Shown here: in pieces, positions 34,208-42,482 of the stretch
Layout of the letters: each line of letters begins with the position of its first letter
How positions within the stretch are numbered: position 1 is the first letter of the stretch
DNA from: Enhygromyxa salina
GTDB lineage: Bacteria; Myxococcota_A; Polyangia; Nannocystales; Nannocystaceae
DNA: 64,000 nucleotides
Assembly: GCF_002994635.1 (NCBI RefSeq)
Contig: NZ_PVNL01000045.1
Location: forward strand, 1 to 64,000
Direction of reading: 5' to 3'
Translations under genes and position numbers: made by a program
The notes under the pieces: model-generated
The model's database searches: none
What the model was told of the DNA's origin: nothing
The model's input: the letters and a program-made list of their open reading frames with translations, nothing else

Positions 34208-35381
34208 TCGGAATTGCTCCGATCCCAAGGGTGAACGGCGCCGCCGCTGCGCCCACGATGATCAGCGCGATCCCGATCCCCAACATCACGCCGCCGGCGC
34301 GGCGGGTTCGCTCGGCGCGGGCCCGCTGCGCGACCGACCACGGCGGCGGCGCGGCCTTTTGTACATCCCGGCGGTTCACGACCAGTCGCCGCGCGCGGGT
34401 CGTGTTCAGCACCACCTCTGCGCCGTTGGACGACCGCACGAAGTACACGTCGGCGTCGATGTTCCTGATCTTGACGTGGGCCCACTGGCCAATGAAGTAC
34501 TCGATCGGCGCCGTCGCAATGAACTCGCCCGCCATGACCACGGGCGGACCGGCGCGATCGTAGGTCGGCAGCACGCCCTCGGTGTCAGTGCTGCTGGGCG
34601 GTGGCTGCTCGCTCTCACCGACCGCCGGCTCGCTCGAAGCTGGCACCGAGGGCGCCTGGGTCGTCGGGTCACCCGGCTGCCCGAGCGCCGGCCCAGCTTC
34701 GTCACCGGGCTCGTCGGGCAGCACGGGCGGCCCCTCGGCGGCCCGCGCCAGCAAGCGATTCGAGCGGGTCGCAAACTCGGCCATCACCAGCCCTGGGTCT
34801 TGCCGCTCGAGTCGCCAGCTGAGCTGCTTGGCGGTCCGACGCAGGCGATCGCGGGAGGCCAGCGGCGTGCCCACGCTCTCGCTGAGCTGCTCGAAGATGT
34901 CGCAGACCTCCATGGGCAGCCGCGGCTTGTCGCGCAGGACCTGCAAGAGGTCGTCGTTGTTGCCCTCGGCCATGGTCTCGACCTGCGAGAGCGAGCCGAG
35001 CACCGACGCGTCGATGTCGACGGCGGTCCGTCGAATGATCTTGCGCAGGTCTGGATCGTCGCGGCCGAACTCGTGGGCCGCGCCCGCGACCAGCATCGTG
35101 CGCAGGTGCTCTTGCAGCTGCATGTCGTGGTAGCGAACCATCGCCGGGGCGTGCCCCGTCTTGGCGCCCAGGCCCTGGTAGTCGGCGTGATAGCGAAACT
35201 CCTTCGTGCCTTCGAGCAGCGCCTCGAGCCGATCGAGCTCACGACCACGACGCCCGCCCGGGCCCGCGCTCGACCCAGCGCTCGAGGTCGACGACGCCGC
35301 GCACCCGGTCGAGGCCGCACCGACCACCGTCAGGCCACCTTGCAACAAGAAGTTTCGTCGATCGATCGAGATGCCGGCCAT
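34140..35381 (-). CDS. Tat-signal membrane protein of unknown function
   Basis: This is a 413-residue protein. The N-terminus has a twin-arginine motif (DRRNFLLQGG), a hydrophobic stretch and TGCAAS, a possible lipobox. A helical domain follows (residues about 45-225, with LDRLEALLEGTKEFRYHADY and VCDIFEQLSESVG), then a Pro/Ser/Glu linker, a small beta region (YFIGQWAHVKIRNIDADVYF) and two C-terminal membrane helices (GVMLGIGIALIIVGAAAAPF and the next). ATG at 35381 is chosen as nearest to the RR motif. It converges on the flavoprotein gene and overlaps it by 68 bp. No family recognised. Confidence 0.6.
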   Translation of the reverse strand: MAGISIDRRNFLLQGGLTVVGAASTGCAASSTSSAGSSAGPGGRRGRELDRLEALLEGTKEFRYHADYQGLGAKTGHAPAMVRYHDMQLQEHLRTMLVAGAAHEFGRDDPDLRKIIRRTAVDIDASVLGSLSQVETMAEGNNDDLLQVLRDKPRLPMEVCDIFEQLSESVGTPLASRDRLRRTAKQLSWRLERQDPGLVMAEFATRSNRLLARAAEGPPVLPDEPGDEAGPALGQPGDPTTQAPSVPASSEPAVGESEQPPPSSTDTEGVLPTYDRAGPPVVMAGEFIATAPIEYFIGQWAHVKIRNIDADVYFVRSSNGAEVVLNTTRARRLVVNRRDVQKAAPPPWSVAQRARAERTRRAGGVMLGIGIALIIVGAAAAPFTLGIGAIPITPGIGLLVTGIVYLARVPKVS

Positions 35382-35416
35382 CCCCGCGAGCATGCCATGC
35401 CTGGCCAGCGGACAGG

Positions 35417-36295
35417 CTACAGATACTCGTCGACCACCCCAACCGGGGGATACGGGTTGCTGCTGGTCTGGTCGTCTGGACCCGGGCGGTACTTGACCAG
35501 CATCTCCGGGCCGATCAGCATGAAGTGTGGAAACCCCGAGCCGCGGTAGTGGCTAAAGATCAGCCCGTCCGGGTCGACGAGCAACGGGATCTTGTCATCG
35601 GGGTGCTGGTCGTACCAAACCGCCACATCCGCCCACGCAGCCGGCTCGCCGTCGTTGTTCTGCACCAAGAAGGTAATCCACCAGACGCGCCGCCTGGCGA
35701 CCTTCTCGCGCACGGTGGGGTAGTAGGGATCGAAGTAGCCGAGCGCAAACTCGTACTCGCCCCACAGCCAGTCTGCGACAGCGTGGCACGGCCCACACCA
35801 CTGCGCCGAGAGGTCGAACATCACGTACGCCCGCTGATCGTCCGCGTTGACGTAGTTCGTGAAGTCATAGAGGTCGACCAGCTCACCGTGACGGTCGAGG
35901 AACGCCTCACGCGGGACTCGTGCGCCAACGTCGATGCCGGCCGCGTCCCAGCTGCCTGGGTCGAGCGCGTCCTTGTCCGGGTTGTACGGCCAAAACCCGG
36001 TGTAGATGCGGCTGTCGTAGTCGAGCGGGTCGGTCCCTTCGGTCAGCTCCCAGCTGTCCCAGTAGCCGTCTGCGTCGGTGTCCACGTTGTGGGGATCGGT
36101 CCCGTGCTCCGCCTCCTGTTCGTCGGTCAGGCCGTCCTGGTCAGCGTCGGATGGCCCGGCTGGCCCGCCTGTCGTGTCGCTGCTGGTGTCCTCGGTAGCC
36201 GCATCGCTGCCGACCCCGTCACCAGCCTGGGCGTCGCATCCAAGCGTGAGAAACAACAACATCCACGTGTATCGCTGCGGTAGGTGTTCGCTCAT
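35417..36295 (-). CDS. thioredoxin-fold lipoprotein with calcium-binding-type repeats
   Basis: This is a 292-residue surface lipoprotein. Signal peptide with lipobox LTLGC, Asp/Thr linker, then thrombospondin type-3-like repeats (DADQDGLTDEQEAEHGTDP, VDTDADGYWDSWELTEGTDP) that usually bind calcium. From about residue 140 there is a thioredoxin fold with CxxC in AQWCGPCHAVADWL, and a cis-Pro-like SGFPHFMLIG near the end. It may reduce or isomerise disulfides outside the cell, or deliver electrons to a surface partner. ATG at 36295 gives the signal peptide. It is divergent from the response-regulator gene, with a perfect hairpin in between. Confidence 0.8.
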   Translation of the reverse strand: MSEHLPQRYTWMLLFLTLGCDAQAGDGVGSDAATEDTSSDTTGGPAGPSDADQDGLTDEQEAEHGTDPHNVDTDADGYWDSWELTEGTDPLDYDSRIYTGFWPYNPDKDALDPGSWDAAGIDVGARVPREAFLDRHGELVDLYDFTNYVNADDQRAYVMFDLSAQWCGPCHAVADWLWGEYEFALGYFDPYYPTVREKVARRRVWWITFLVQNNDGEPAAWADVAVWYDQHPDDKIPLLVDPDGLIFSHYRGSGFPHFMLIGPEMLVKYRPGPDDQTSSNPYPPVGVVDEYL

Positions 36296-36371
36296 CGCCA
36301 ACCCAGCGTAGCGAAAACCACCCGATGTGAGAGCGGCGGCACACGAGGGTGGCATGAGGACAACACCCTAT

Positions 36372-36409
36372 TGTGCTGGCGCCCACCTGCAGGAGGGCGC
36401 CAGCACAAC
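36372..36409. promoter_or_regulatory. perfect hairpin between divergent genes
   Basis: Arms 36372-36385 and 36396-36409 are perfect 14-bp complements (TTGTGCTGGCGCCC), and the loop itself contains the palindrome CCTGCAGG. Because it lies between two divergent starts it is unlikely to be a terminator; it may be an operator or an RNA structure in a leader. The neighbouring NarL-type regulator is an obvious candidate to bind here. Confidence 0.45.
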
Positions 36410-36492
36410 GGCCCTGGACCCGGGGATCCCGGGCTGATATGTCTGCCCCGCGACGGTATGCGACCAAGGCCCCAACCGCGCGAGCCAAGCCC

Positions 36493-37137
36493 ATGATCCG
36501 CGTGTTCGTTGCCGATGATCATGCGGTCGTGCGAGAGGGCCTCGCGCTGGTCCTCGAGGCCACGCCGGGCATGGTCTACGCGGGCGCGGCGGGCGAAACT
36601 CGCGAGTTGCTCGCAAAAGTTCGCGACGGGCAGTGGGACGTGCTGGTCCTCGATCTCTCGATGCCCGGGGGCGGCGGCCTCGAGATCCTGCGGCAGATCC
36701 AGGGCCTCCGACCCGACATCCGCACGGTCGTCTATTCCATGTACCCCGAGGAGCAGTATGGCGCCCGAGTGCTGCAGATGGGCGCCGCCGCCTACCTCTC
36801 GAAGAGCCGGTCGACCGATGAGTTGCTCGCGGCGATCTCCCGGGCGTACCAGGGGCTTCGCTACGTCACCCAGCCGATCGCCGAGCAATTCCTCGATCCG
36901 CGCTCGGGCGACGCGCTCGCACCGAGCCTGAGCGACCGCGAGCTACAGATCCTCGAGCTCATCGCCGACGGCGTCCGAACCTCGGATATCGCCGCGACCT
37001 TGTGTATCAGCGCGAGCACGGTCAGCACTCACCTCAAGCGGATCAAGGGCAAGTTTCGGGTCAGCTCGACGACGGAGCTGGTCCAAGCTGCGCTGCGGAC
37101 GGGCGTGGTCGTCCGCGATCCGCCAGCGCCAGACTGA
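36493..37137 (+). CDS. NarL/LuxR-type response regulator
   Basis: This is a 214-residue two-component regulator. The receiver domain keeps the acidic pair in VFVADDHAVV, the phosphoacceptor Asp at 54 (VLVLDLSMPG) and Lys 104 (YLSKSRS). The LuxR-type helix-turn-helix follows: LSDRELQILELIADGV, then TSDIAATLCISASTVSTHLK. All residues needed for phosphorylation are present. ATG at 36493 starts the receiver strand; an in-frame ATG at 36439 is possible. Its 3-prime end overlaps the convergent kinase gene 37061-38422 by 77 bp. The two kinases at 37061-39789 are its probable partners. Confidence 0.92.
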   Translation: MIRVFVADDHAVVREGLALVLEATPGMVYAGAAGETRELLAKVRDGQWDVLVLDLSMPGGGGLEILRQIQGLRPDIRTVVYSMYPEEQYGARVLQMGAAAYLSKSRSTDELLAAISRAYQGLRYVTQPIAEQFLDPRSGDALAPSLSDRELQILELIADGVRTSDIAATLCISASTVSTHLKRIKGKFRVSSTTELVQAALRTGVVVRDPPAPD

Positions 37138-38422
37138 CGCGGGTGCCCCCGGCTGCGAGCGACTCGATGTCGAGCGTCGCGCCCAGATCCCGCGCTCGCT
37201 CGCGCATCGACAGCAAGCCGTGCCCGCTGCCCGGGGCGGGGGCTGGGTCCGACGTCCGCCCGAGCCCGATCCCGATCCCGTCGTCGCAGATCTCCAGGAC
37301 CATGCCCGGCCCCACGGTCGCGGCCCGAACGACGATGCGCGACGCGGACGCGTGGCGGATCGCGTTGGTCAGCGCCTCTTGGGCCACGCGATAGGCCGCC
37401 CGAGCGACCCGTGGATCCACGTCGACGAGCTTGGGATCGATCTCGGCGTCCAGCTCGGTCGTCGGCAGCGGACGCATGGTCGCGACCAGCTGCTCGAGGC
37501 TCGCGGCCAGATCCCCGCCGGGGGTCGGCTCGCGCCAGAGGTTGGAGACGATCCCGCGGGTGCTCGCGCGCAGGTCCTCGGTCAGTCGCACGACCCGCTC
37601 GAGCGTGGGCGCCCCGGCGGCGCGCGACTCCATCGCGTCGAGCTCTGCGCGCATGTGCTCGACGAGGCGCTCGGTCCGGCCCCCGAGCACGTCGGCGACC
37701 CGGCGGCGCTCCGCGGCGTGCAGCGCCGTCGCGCGCTCGGTCAGGGCGTCGAGCTCGCGGGTCTGCCACATCACCTGCTGCTCGAGCCCCAGCTTCGCGC
37801 GCTCGAGATCCCGCGCGAGCGTGAACTGCCGCCACGACAGGGTCCACACGATGTGACCGATCGTGACGCTGACCAGCGAGGCGACGATCATCGTGAGCAC
37901 GAACGACCAGGTGTCAGGCGAGGCCCGCTCACCCGGGAACAGCACGAAGTAGCTCAGCACGAACGCGCCCGTGACCGCGGCGGTCAAGGTCAGGCGCCGT
38001 CGAAACCCCGAGAGGCTCAAGACCGTGACGAAGGGCAGCAGGTAGCAGTGATCGATCCACGGGAGGTCGAGGCCCGCGCGCTCGGCATTGCAGGCGCAGC
38101 CGACGATCGTCACGAGCACGATCCCGGAGAACGCCAGGTCGGGGCGTCGTCGCAGCGCGTCGATCTTGGCGAACCCGAGCCCGTAGACGACCGCCAGGGC
38201 CGGGCAGAACAGGCGAAACAGCGCGAGGCTGCGAGCGGCTTGCGAGTCGAGCAGCAGGTCGAGGGGCCACGCCAGCACGATCGCTGTCGCGAGCACCACG
38301 GCGCCGTGGCGAAGGTTGCGGAGCGTGCTCGCGCGCGAGCGCTCCGCGAACGCGTCCGCGTCGCGCCCAGCTGGCTGCGACGCGACGAGAGCCGCGCGCC
38401 AGGATGCCCAGGACTCCCTCAT
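37061..38422 (-). CDS. histidine-kinase-like protein with intact ATPase but no phosphoacceptor His
   Basis: This is a 453-residue sensor of the NarL-partner (HisKA_3) class. An N-terminal region of about six membrane helices (residues 38-195) leads through a coiled linker to the dimerisation helix. There ERRRVADVLGGRTERL aligns with the usual ERxRxARELHDxxGQxL, putting Gly 247 where the phosphorylated His should be. The ATPase domain is complete: RVAQEALTNAIRHA with Asn 353, LEICDDGIGIG, and GSGHGLLSMRERARDLGA. It should bind ATP but cannot accept phosphate at the normal site. Its ATG overlaps the stop of the upstream kinase (ATGA); the two are paralogous along their whole length. Confidence 0.87.
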   Translation of the reverse strand: MRESWASWRAALVASQPAGRDADAFAERSRASTLRNLRHGAVVLATAIVLAWPLDLLLDSQAARSLALFRLFCPALAVVYGLGFAKIDALRRRPDLAFSGIVLVTIVGCACNAERAGLDLPWIDHCYLLPFVTVLSLSGFRRRLTLTAAVTGAFVLSYFVLFPGERASPDTWSFVLTMIVASLVSVTIGHIVWTLSWRQFTLARDLERAKLGLEQQVMWQTRELDALTERATALHAAERRRVADVLGGRTERLVEHMRAELDAMESRAAGAPTLERVVRLTEDLRASTRGIVSNLWREPTPGGDLAASLEQLVATMRPLPTTELDAEIDPKLVDVDPRVARAAYRVAQEALTNAIRHASASRIVVRAATVGPGMVLEICDDGIGIGLGRTSDPAPAPGSGHGLLSMRERARDLGATLDIESLAAGGTRVSLALADRGRPRPSAAQLGPAPSSS

Positions 38423-39789
38423 GCGCTCGGCTCCCGCGGCGGCAGGGGGGCCTCGACAGCGATCGCCGCAGGTGCCTCGCGGCGAAGCTCCACGCGCGCG
38501 CCGAGCATCCGAGCCCGCTCGATGATCTCGGCGAGCTCGTCGCTGACCAGGATGCCGTCGCGCGACTCGGACTGCGGGTCGGGCAGCACCCCCTCGGCCG
38601 TGACCCGGACCGCCAGGCCCGCGCCCATGGTGTCGAGCTCGATCGCCAGCCCCGCTGTGGACTCGAACCGGACGAACAGGCCGAGCGAGGCCTGCGCGAT
38701 TCGATACAGGCCGATCCGCGCGGCCGAGCTCAGGCCCGCGCACGGGCCCGCGCGCTCGAGCGACGCGAGGCTCGGGTCCCAGCGCTCGCCGTCGATCGTC
38801 AGGCGGACGCTCGCGGGCGTGCTCGCGGCCAGCCCGGCGAGCGCAGGCAGGAGCCCGAGATCGTCGAGGCCGCTCGGCCGGAGGTCGCGGACGATCTCGT
38901 GGATCGCCGTGAACAGCTCGTCGAGCATGGCGTCGAGCCGAGCGAGGCGCGCGGCCGAGGGACCCGTGTCGACCTCGCGGCGCAAAAGGCCGATGCCGAG
39001 GCGCAGCCCCGTCAACACCTGCCCGGTCGCGTCATGGAGCTCGCGAGCGAGGCGCAGGCGCTCGTCCTCACGAGTGCCGACGATGTCGTAGTAGCCGGCC
39101 CGGAGCTCGGCCTGACGTCGAGTGATCCGCGCTTCCAACCCGCGATTGGTGGCCTCGAGCGCCTGCGCGGACGCGTGCGTGCGCTCGAGCAGGCGGGTCA
39201 AGGTGTGGCCGAGATAGACGCTCAAGCCGACGGCGAGACCCGCGACCAAGAGGTTGACCCACGCGAACTCGCGGCCGATCACCTCGGGGTTGAGCGCGAC
39301 GTACAGGCCGATCCCGCCCGCGCTCAGGCCCGCGGTGATCATGACCCGGCGACCCAGGGGAACCAACAACGCACACGTCGCGAGCGGGAGCAGGTAGCCG
39401 AGGTCCATCCAGCCGCGATCGAGCGCGGCGTAGGGCCCGAGGCTGATCAAAGTCAGGGCCGTCGCGGCGAAGGCCCCGACGCTCAGAGCGGCCGCCGGGG
39501 ATCGGCGCACGACGGGGACCCGCGCGACCAACCAGGCCAGCAACACGCAGCAGCCGACCGCGAGCAGGCGGTAGCAGGCAAACCGGATCAGGCCCTGTCG
39601 ATCGGCCCCGACCACCAGCAGGTCCGTCGGCCAGAACAGCAACAGCGCGAGCGCCGAGCAGCCCGCGATGGTCGCCACGTTGGTGGCCGACAGCTCCCTC
39701 GCCCGGCGCTCGAAGCCCACGAGACCGTCGCGCAGTGGCTCGCTGGCGTCGGGGGGCGCCGCGTCGCGGGTGGGGGACATCTTCGCCAT
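38419..39789 (-). CDS. histidine-kinase-like protein with phosphoacceptor His but degenerate ATPase
   Basis: This is a 456-residue paralogue of the downstream kinase with the same six-helix membrane region (LLPLATCALLVPLGRRVMIT aligns with the equivalent helix there). The dimerisation box is canonical: LARELHDATGQVLTGLRL, His 252, followed by IVRDLRPSGLDDLGLLPAL. The catalytic domain is not: the N-box reads RIAQASLGLFVRFE, without the essential Glu and Asn; DxGxG is replaced by TAEGVLPDP; and the second Gly-rich box reads DGILVSDELAEIIERA. It should be phosphorylated in trans, not by itself. ATG at 39789 is chosen; 39780 is possible. Confidence 0.87.
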   Translation of the reverse strand: MAKMSPTRDAAPPDASEPLRDGLVGFERRARELSATNVATIAGCSALALLLFWPTDLLVVGADRQGLIRFACYRLLAVGCCVLLAWLVARVPVVRRSPAAALSVGAFAATALTLISLGPYAALDRGWMDLGYLLPLATCALLVPLGRRVMITAGLSAGGIGLYVALNPEVIGREFAWVNLLVAGLAVGLSVYLGHTLTRLLERTHASAQALEATNRGLEARITRRQAELRAGYYDIVGTREDERLRLARELHDATGQVLTGLRLGIGLLRREVDTGPSAARLARLDAMLDELFTAIHEIVRDLRPSGLDDLGLLPALAGLAASTPASVRLTIDGERWDPSLASLERAGPCAGLSSAARIGLYRIAQASLGLFVRFESTAGLAIELDTMGAGLAVRVTAEGVLPDPQSESRDGILVSDELAEIIERARMLGARVELRREAPAAIAVEAPLPPREPSA

Positions 39790-39877
39790 GAAAACGCGAA
39801 TTGTACGGGCCGGCAAATGGAGGTCGCCATCCCTCGCACGCGGCGAAGCGATGGCGACCGCCTCAGCTCAGCTCAGC

Positions 39878-42334
39878 TCAGAGCTCGGGCCCCCAGACCT
39901 CGACCTCGGCGAGTGACAGGTAGTCGCTACCGTCGAGGCGGACGCGGACGTAGCGGCCGGTCGCGCCGCCCATGTCGAAGTCGCGACGCGCGGGTGAGGC
40001 CCCGGAGTGGGAGCGAGTGGCGACCACGTCGAGCTGCTCGTCGAGGAGCTCGACCTTGTAGTTGGACAGGCGCTGGCCGCAGCAGTCGGTCCGGTTGCGC
40101 ACGGTCACGTCGTTGACGGTCCGCATCGATCCGAGATCGACCCGCCACCACGCCTGATTCTCGGATGCCGTGTGCGTTACAGACCCCTTGTCCCAATCGC
40201 CGTTGGTCCCACCGTCGACGGCACGACTGGCCGAGCCGCCGAACTCGGTCGACGACTGCGTCGTTGGCCGACCGTAGGCGAGGTTGCGATCGGGCTCATC
40301 CGCCCGGAGGATCCGGACCCGGTCAAAGTACACCGACCCCATCTCGCCAGCGTAGATCCCGACGCTGCCACCCCCGAGGGTGTTGTCGAGGCTGGTCAAG
40401 AGCTTGACGCCGTCGAGATACAAGTGGTGAGCGGTCCCCGAGCGGACCAACTTCAGCTCGTGCAACATCCCGGTGGTAAACTGGCAGGGGACCTCGCCGA
40501 GGATCGTCCCGACGCCATCCACGAACTTCACGATTCGCGCGAAGTTTCGCTTCTTGTCGACCGCGGCCCGATAGTAGTTTCCGGCGTCCTGGATCCCGTA
40601 CATCAGGCCCCAGCTGTCAGTATCGTCAGGCCAGACGTCGGCGACGAGCGTCCCGTCGCGCATGTGACTGTCGAACGCCTCGAGGTAGGTCCCGCGCAAG
40701 AGACCGTCGGCTCCGATGCCCCACGAATTGCCAGTCATGTGAACCCAGTTGCCCGGCACGACCTGCCAGGCCGCGCTGTCGTGGGCGCCCTCGACCACGG
40801 TCAGCCAGCGCTCGGGGATCGAGTCGGGGCTCCAGGTCTCGTCGAACCGCTGGGTCCCAGCGTGGGGCAGGCTGACCGCGCCAAAGTCGATGGCCACGTT
40901 GCGCGCGTGGTCACGCGTGAACCTGGTGTGATGCTGTTCGTTGGATTCCCACGGCCAGGGGCTCGTCACGACCCACACGTGCTCGTACGCGACCGAGTAG
41001 TTGAGCTTGGTCAGGGCGACCCCTTCGAAGCCCTCGTCGGCCCAATACACGGTCTCGAATTCGGGTGAGAGCGTGGTCGTGGCCAGCGCTGGCGGACTCG
41101 CGACCTTGGAACTGTTGCCGTTGACGAGATCGTCCCAGCTGTCGTAAGCACCCTCGGGTGAATTCGACATCATGAAGCGCCAGGTCGAGCGACTGAGTGA
41201 GGAGTGATCGAAGACCTCGAAGTCCGGGATGTTCCGGCTCTCCGATGTCCCCTGGTTGACCGAGACGCTGACCGTGGGCACGCCGAACGACGCGGTGATC
41301 GAGGTCTCGGTGTTGGTCGAGCTCGTATAGGTCGTCTCCCCGTTGGGGGTCTGTGGCGCGTGCTTCTCGGCCACCAGCGCGTCGTGCAGCGGCTCGATGT
41401 CGATCGACACCGACTCCTGGTAGTAGCCGCGATCCTCGGAGGTGTCCTTGTACATCGTTCCGGCGCTGATCCCCGACCCCGTCTCGCTGACGATCATGTA
41501 CTTGCGCTCGTCGTCGACGTCCACATACAAGTCGACGCGGAACCCGATGTTTCGCGTCACGGTCTGGGCGCCGCTCGAGATGCTCGTCGAGTGGTTGCTT
41601 GGCTCGACCAGGAACAACATGTGGCTGCCGTCGGGATAGCCGCCCGACGCGGCCAGCTCCGGCAGACCGGCGAGGTCGTCGATCAGCTCGACGACCTCGC
41701 TGCTCCCGACCCACGCGCCCGCGTCCAGCTGCAGCGCATCCGCTTCAGACAGTGGCTCGCCGGCCTCAGTGAGCAACTCCGGCTCGTCACCGAGCACGTG
41801 CAGCTTGAAGCCCCGGACCGGCGCGAGGCTCTCGGCCACGACCACCTTGCCCTCGACTCCGAACCCGACCGCCGCAGCCATCACGCTGGTGTCGTCGACG
41901 TTCGTGAACACGATCGGCGTACGCTGCCGCCAGGCCTCGTCGAACATCGGCTTCCACTCGGCGATGTCCTCCGCCGTCGACGACGAGATGTCGACGGCCA
42001 GCGCCCGACTCTCGCTCAAGGCGTCGAAGCGGACCGACGCGTCCATGCCGGCGGTCGAGACCAGCGCGATCTGGTCCCCGAGCTCGTCGATCAGCTCCGA
42101 CCCCGATCCGAGCACCAGCACCCCGCCATCGGCTGGCGTGACGTCGAGGTCCGCGGCGGCGCTTGGCTCGACGTCCTGCTCGGCCTCGAGGGCGTCGGGC
42201 GCTGCACCGAACTCGGCCTCGTCGGCGTCGCAGGCACCGGCCACGAGGACCGCGAGGGTCAAGAGTCCAAACACGCCGCGGCTTGGGCCTCGACGCAGAT
42301 TGAGAAGGTGATTGTGAGTATTTCCGATGGTCAT
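39878..42334 (-). CDS. secreted pore-forming toxin with C-terminal F-type lectin domain
   Basis: This is an 818-residue exported protein; the leader carries a lipobox-like VAGAC. Residues about 240-500 resemble the leukocidin/hemolysin beta-barrel toxins, with long amphipathic strands such as TYTSSTNTETSITASFGVPT and TVSVSVNQGTSESRN and an aromatic block WVVTSPWPWES. A laminin-G-like beta sandwich follows (GLMYGIQDAGNYYRAAVDKK, YLDGVKLLTSLDN). The last 145 residues are an F-type (fucose-binding) lectin: NLAYGRPTTQSSTEFGGSAS, WWRVDLGSM, NRTDCCGQRLSNYKVELLD. The combination of pore former and lectin suggests a toxin that recognises glycans on prey or host cells. The assignment to the leukocidin superfamily is by pattern only. 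Confidence 0.72.
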   Translation of the reverse strand: MTIGNTHNHLLNLRRGPSRGVFGLLTLAVLVAGACDADEAEFGAAPDALEAEQDVEPSAAADLDVTPADGGVLVLGSGSELIDELGDQIALVSTAGMDASVRFDALSESRALAVDISSSTAEDIAEWKPMFDEAWRQRTPIVFTNVDDTSVMAAAVGFGVEGKVVVAESLAPVRGFKLHVLGDEPELLTEAGEPLSEADALQLDAGAWVGSSEVVELIDDLAGLPELAASGGYPDGSHMLFLVEPSNHSTSISSGAQTVTRNIGFRVDLYVDVDDERKYMIVSETGSGISAGTMYKDTSEDRGYYQESVSIDIEPLHDALVAEKHAPQTPNGETTYTSSTNTETSITASFGVPTVSVSVNQGTSESRNIPDFEVFDHSSLSRSTWRFMMSNSPEGAYDSWDDLVNGNSSKVASPPALATTTLSPEFETVYWADEGFEGVALTKLNYSVAYEHVWVVTSPWPWESNEQHHTRFTRDHARNVAIDFGAVSLPHAGTQRFDETWSPDSIPERWLTVVEGAHDSAAWQVVPGNWVHMTGNSWGIGADGLLRGTYLEAFDSHMRDGTLVADVWPDDTDSWGLMYGIQDAGNYYRAAVDKKRNFARIVKFVDGVGTILGEVPCQFTTGMLHELKLVRSGTAHHLYLDGVKLLTSLDNTLGGGSVGIYAGEMGSVYFDRVRILRADEPDRNLAYGRPTTQSSTEFGGSASRAVDGGTNGDWDKGSVTHTASENQAWWRVDLGSMRTVNDVTVRNRTDCCGQRLSNYKVELLDEQLDVVATRSHSGASPARRDFDMGGATGRYVRVRLDGSDYLSLAEVEVWGPEL

Positions 42335-42482
42335 GTCGTGTCCCCGTCTCGCCGGTCAAGCCCAGCGATGACGTTGGCAACATGGCAGCTCGGCCGTCGC
42401 AGCGCAGTCGAAGCAGTTTGAATCGGCTGTCGAATAAATTCGAATCTTCGACGCGACCCCGAGCTGATCGGCGCTCGACCGC

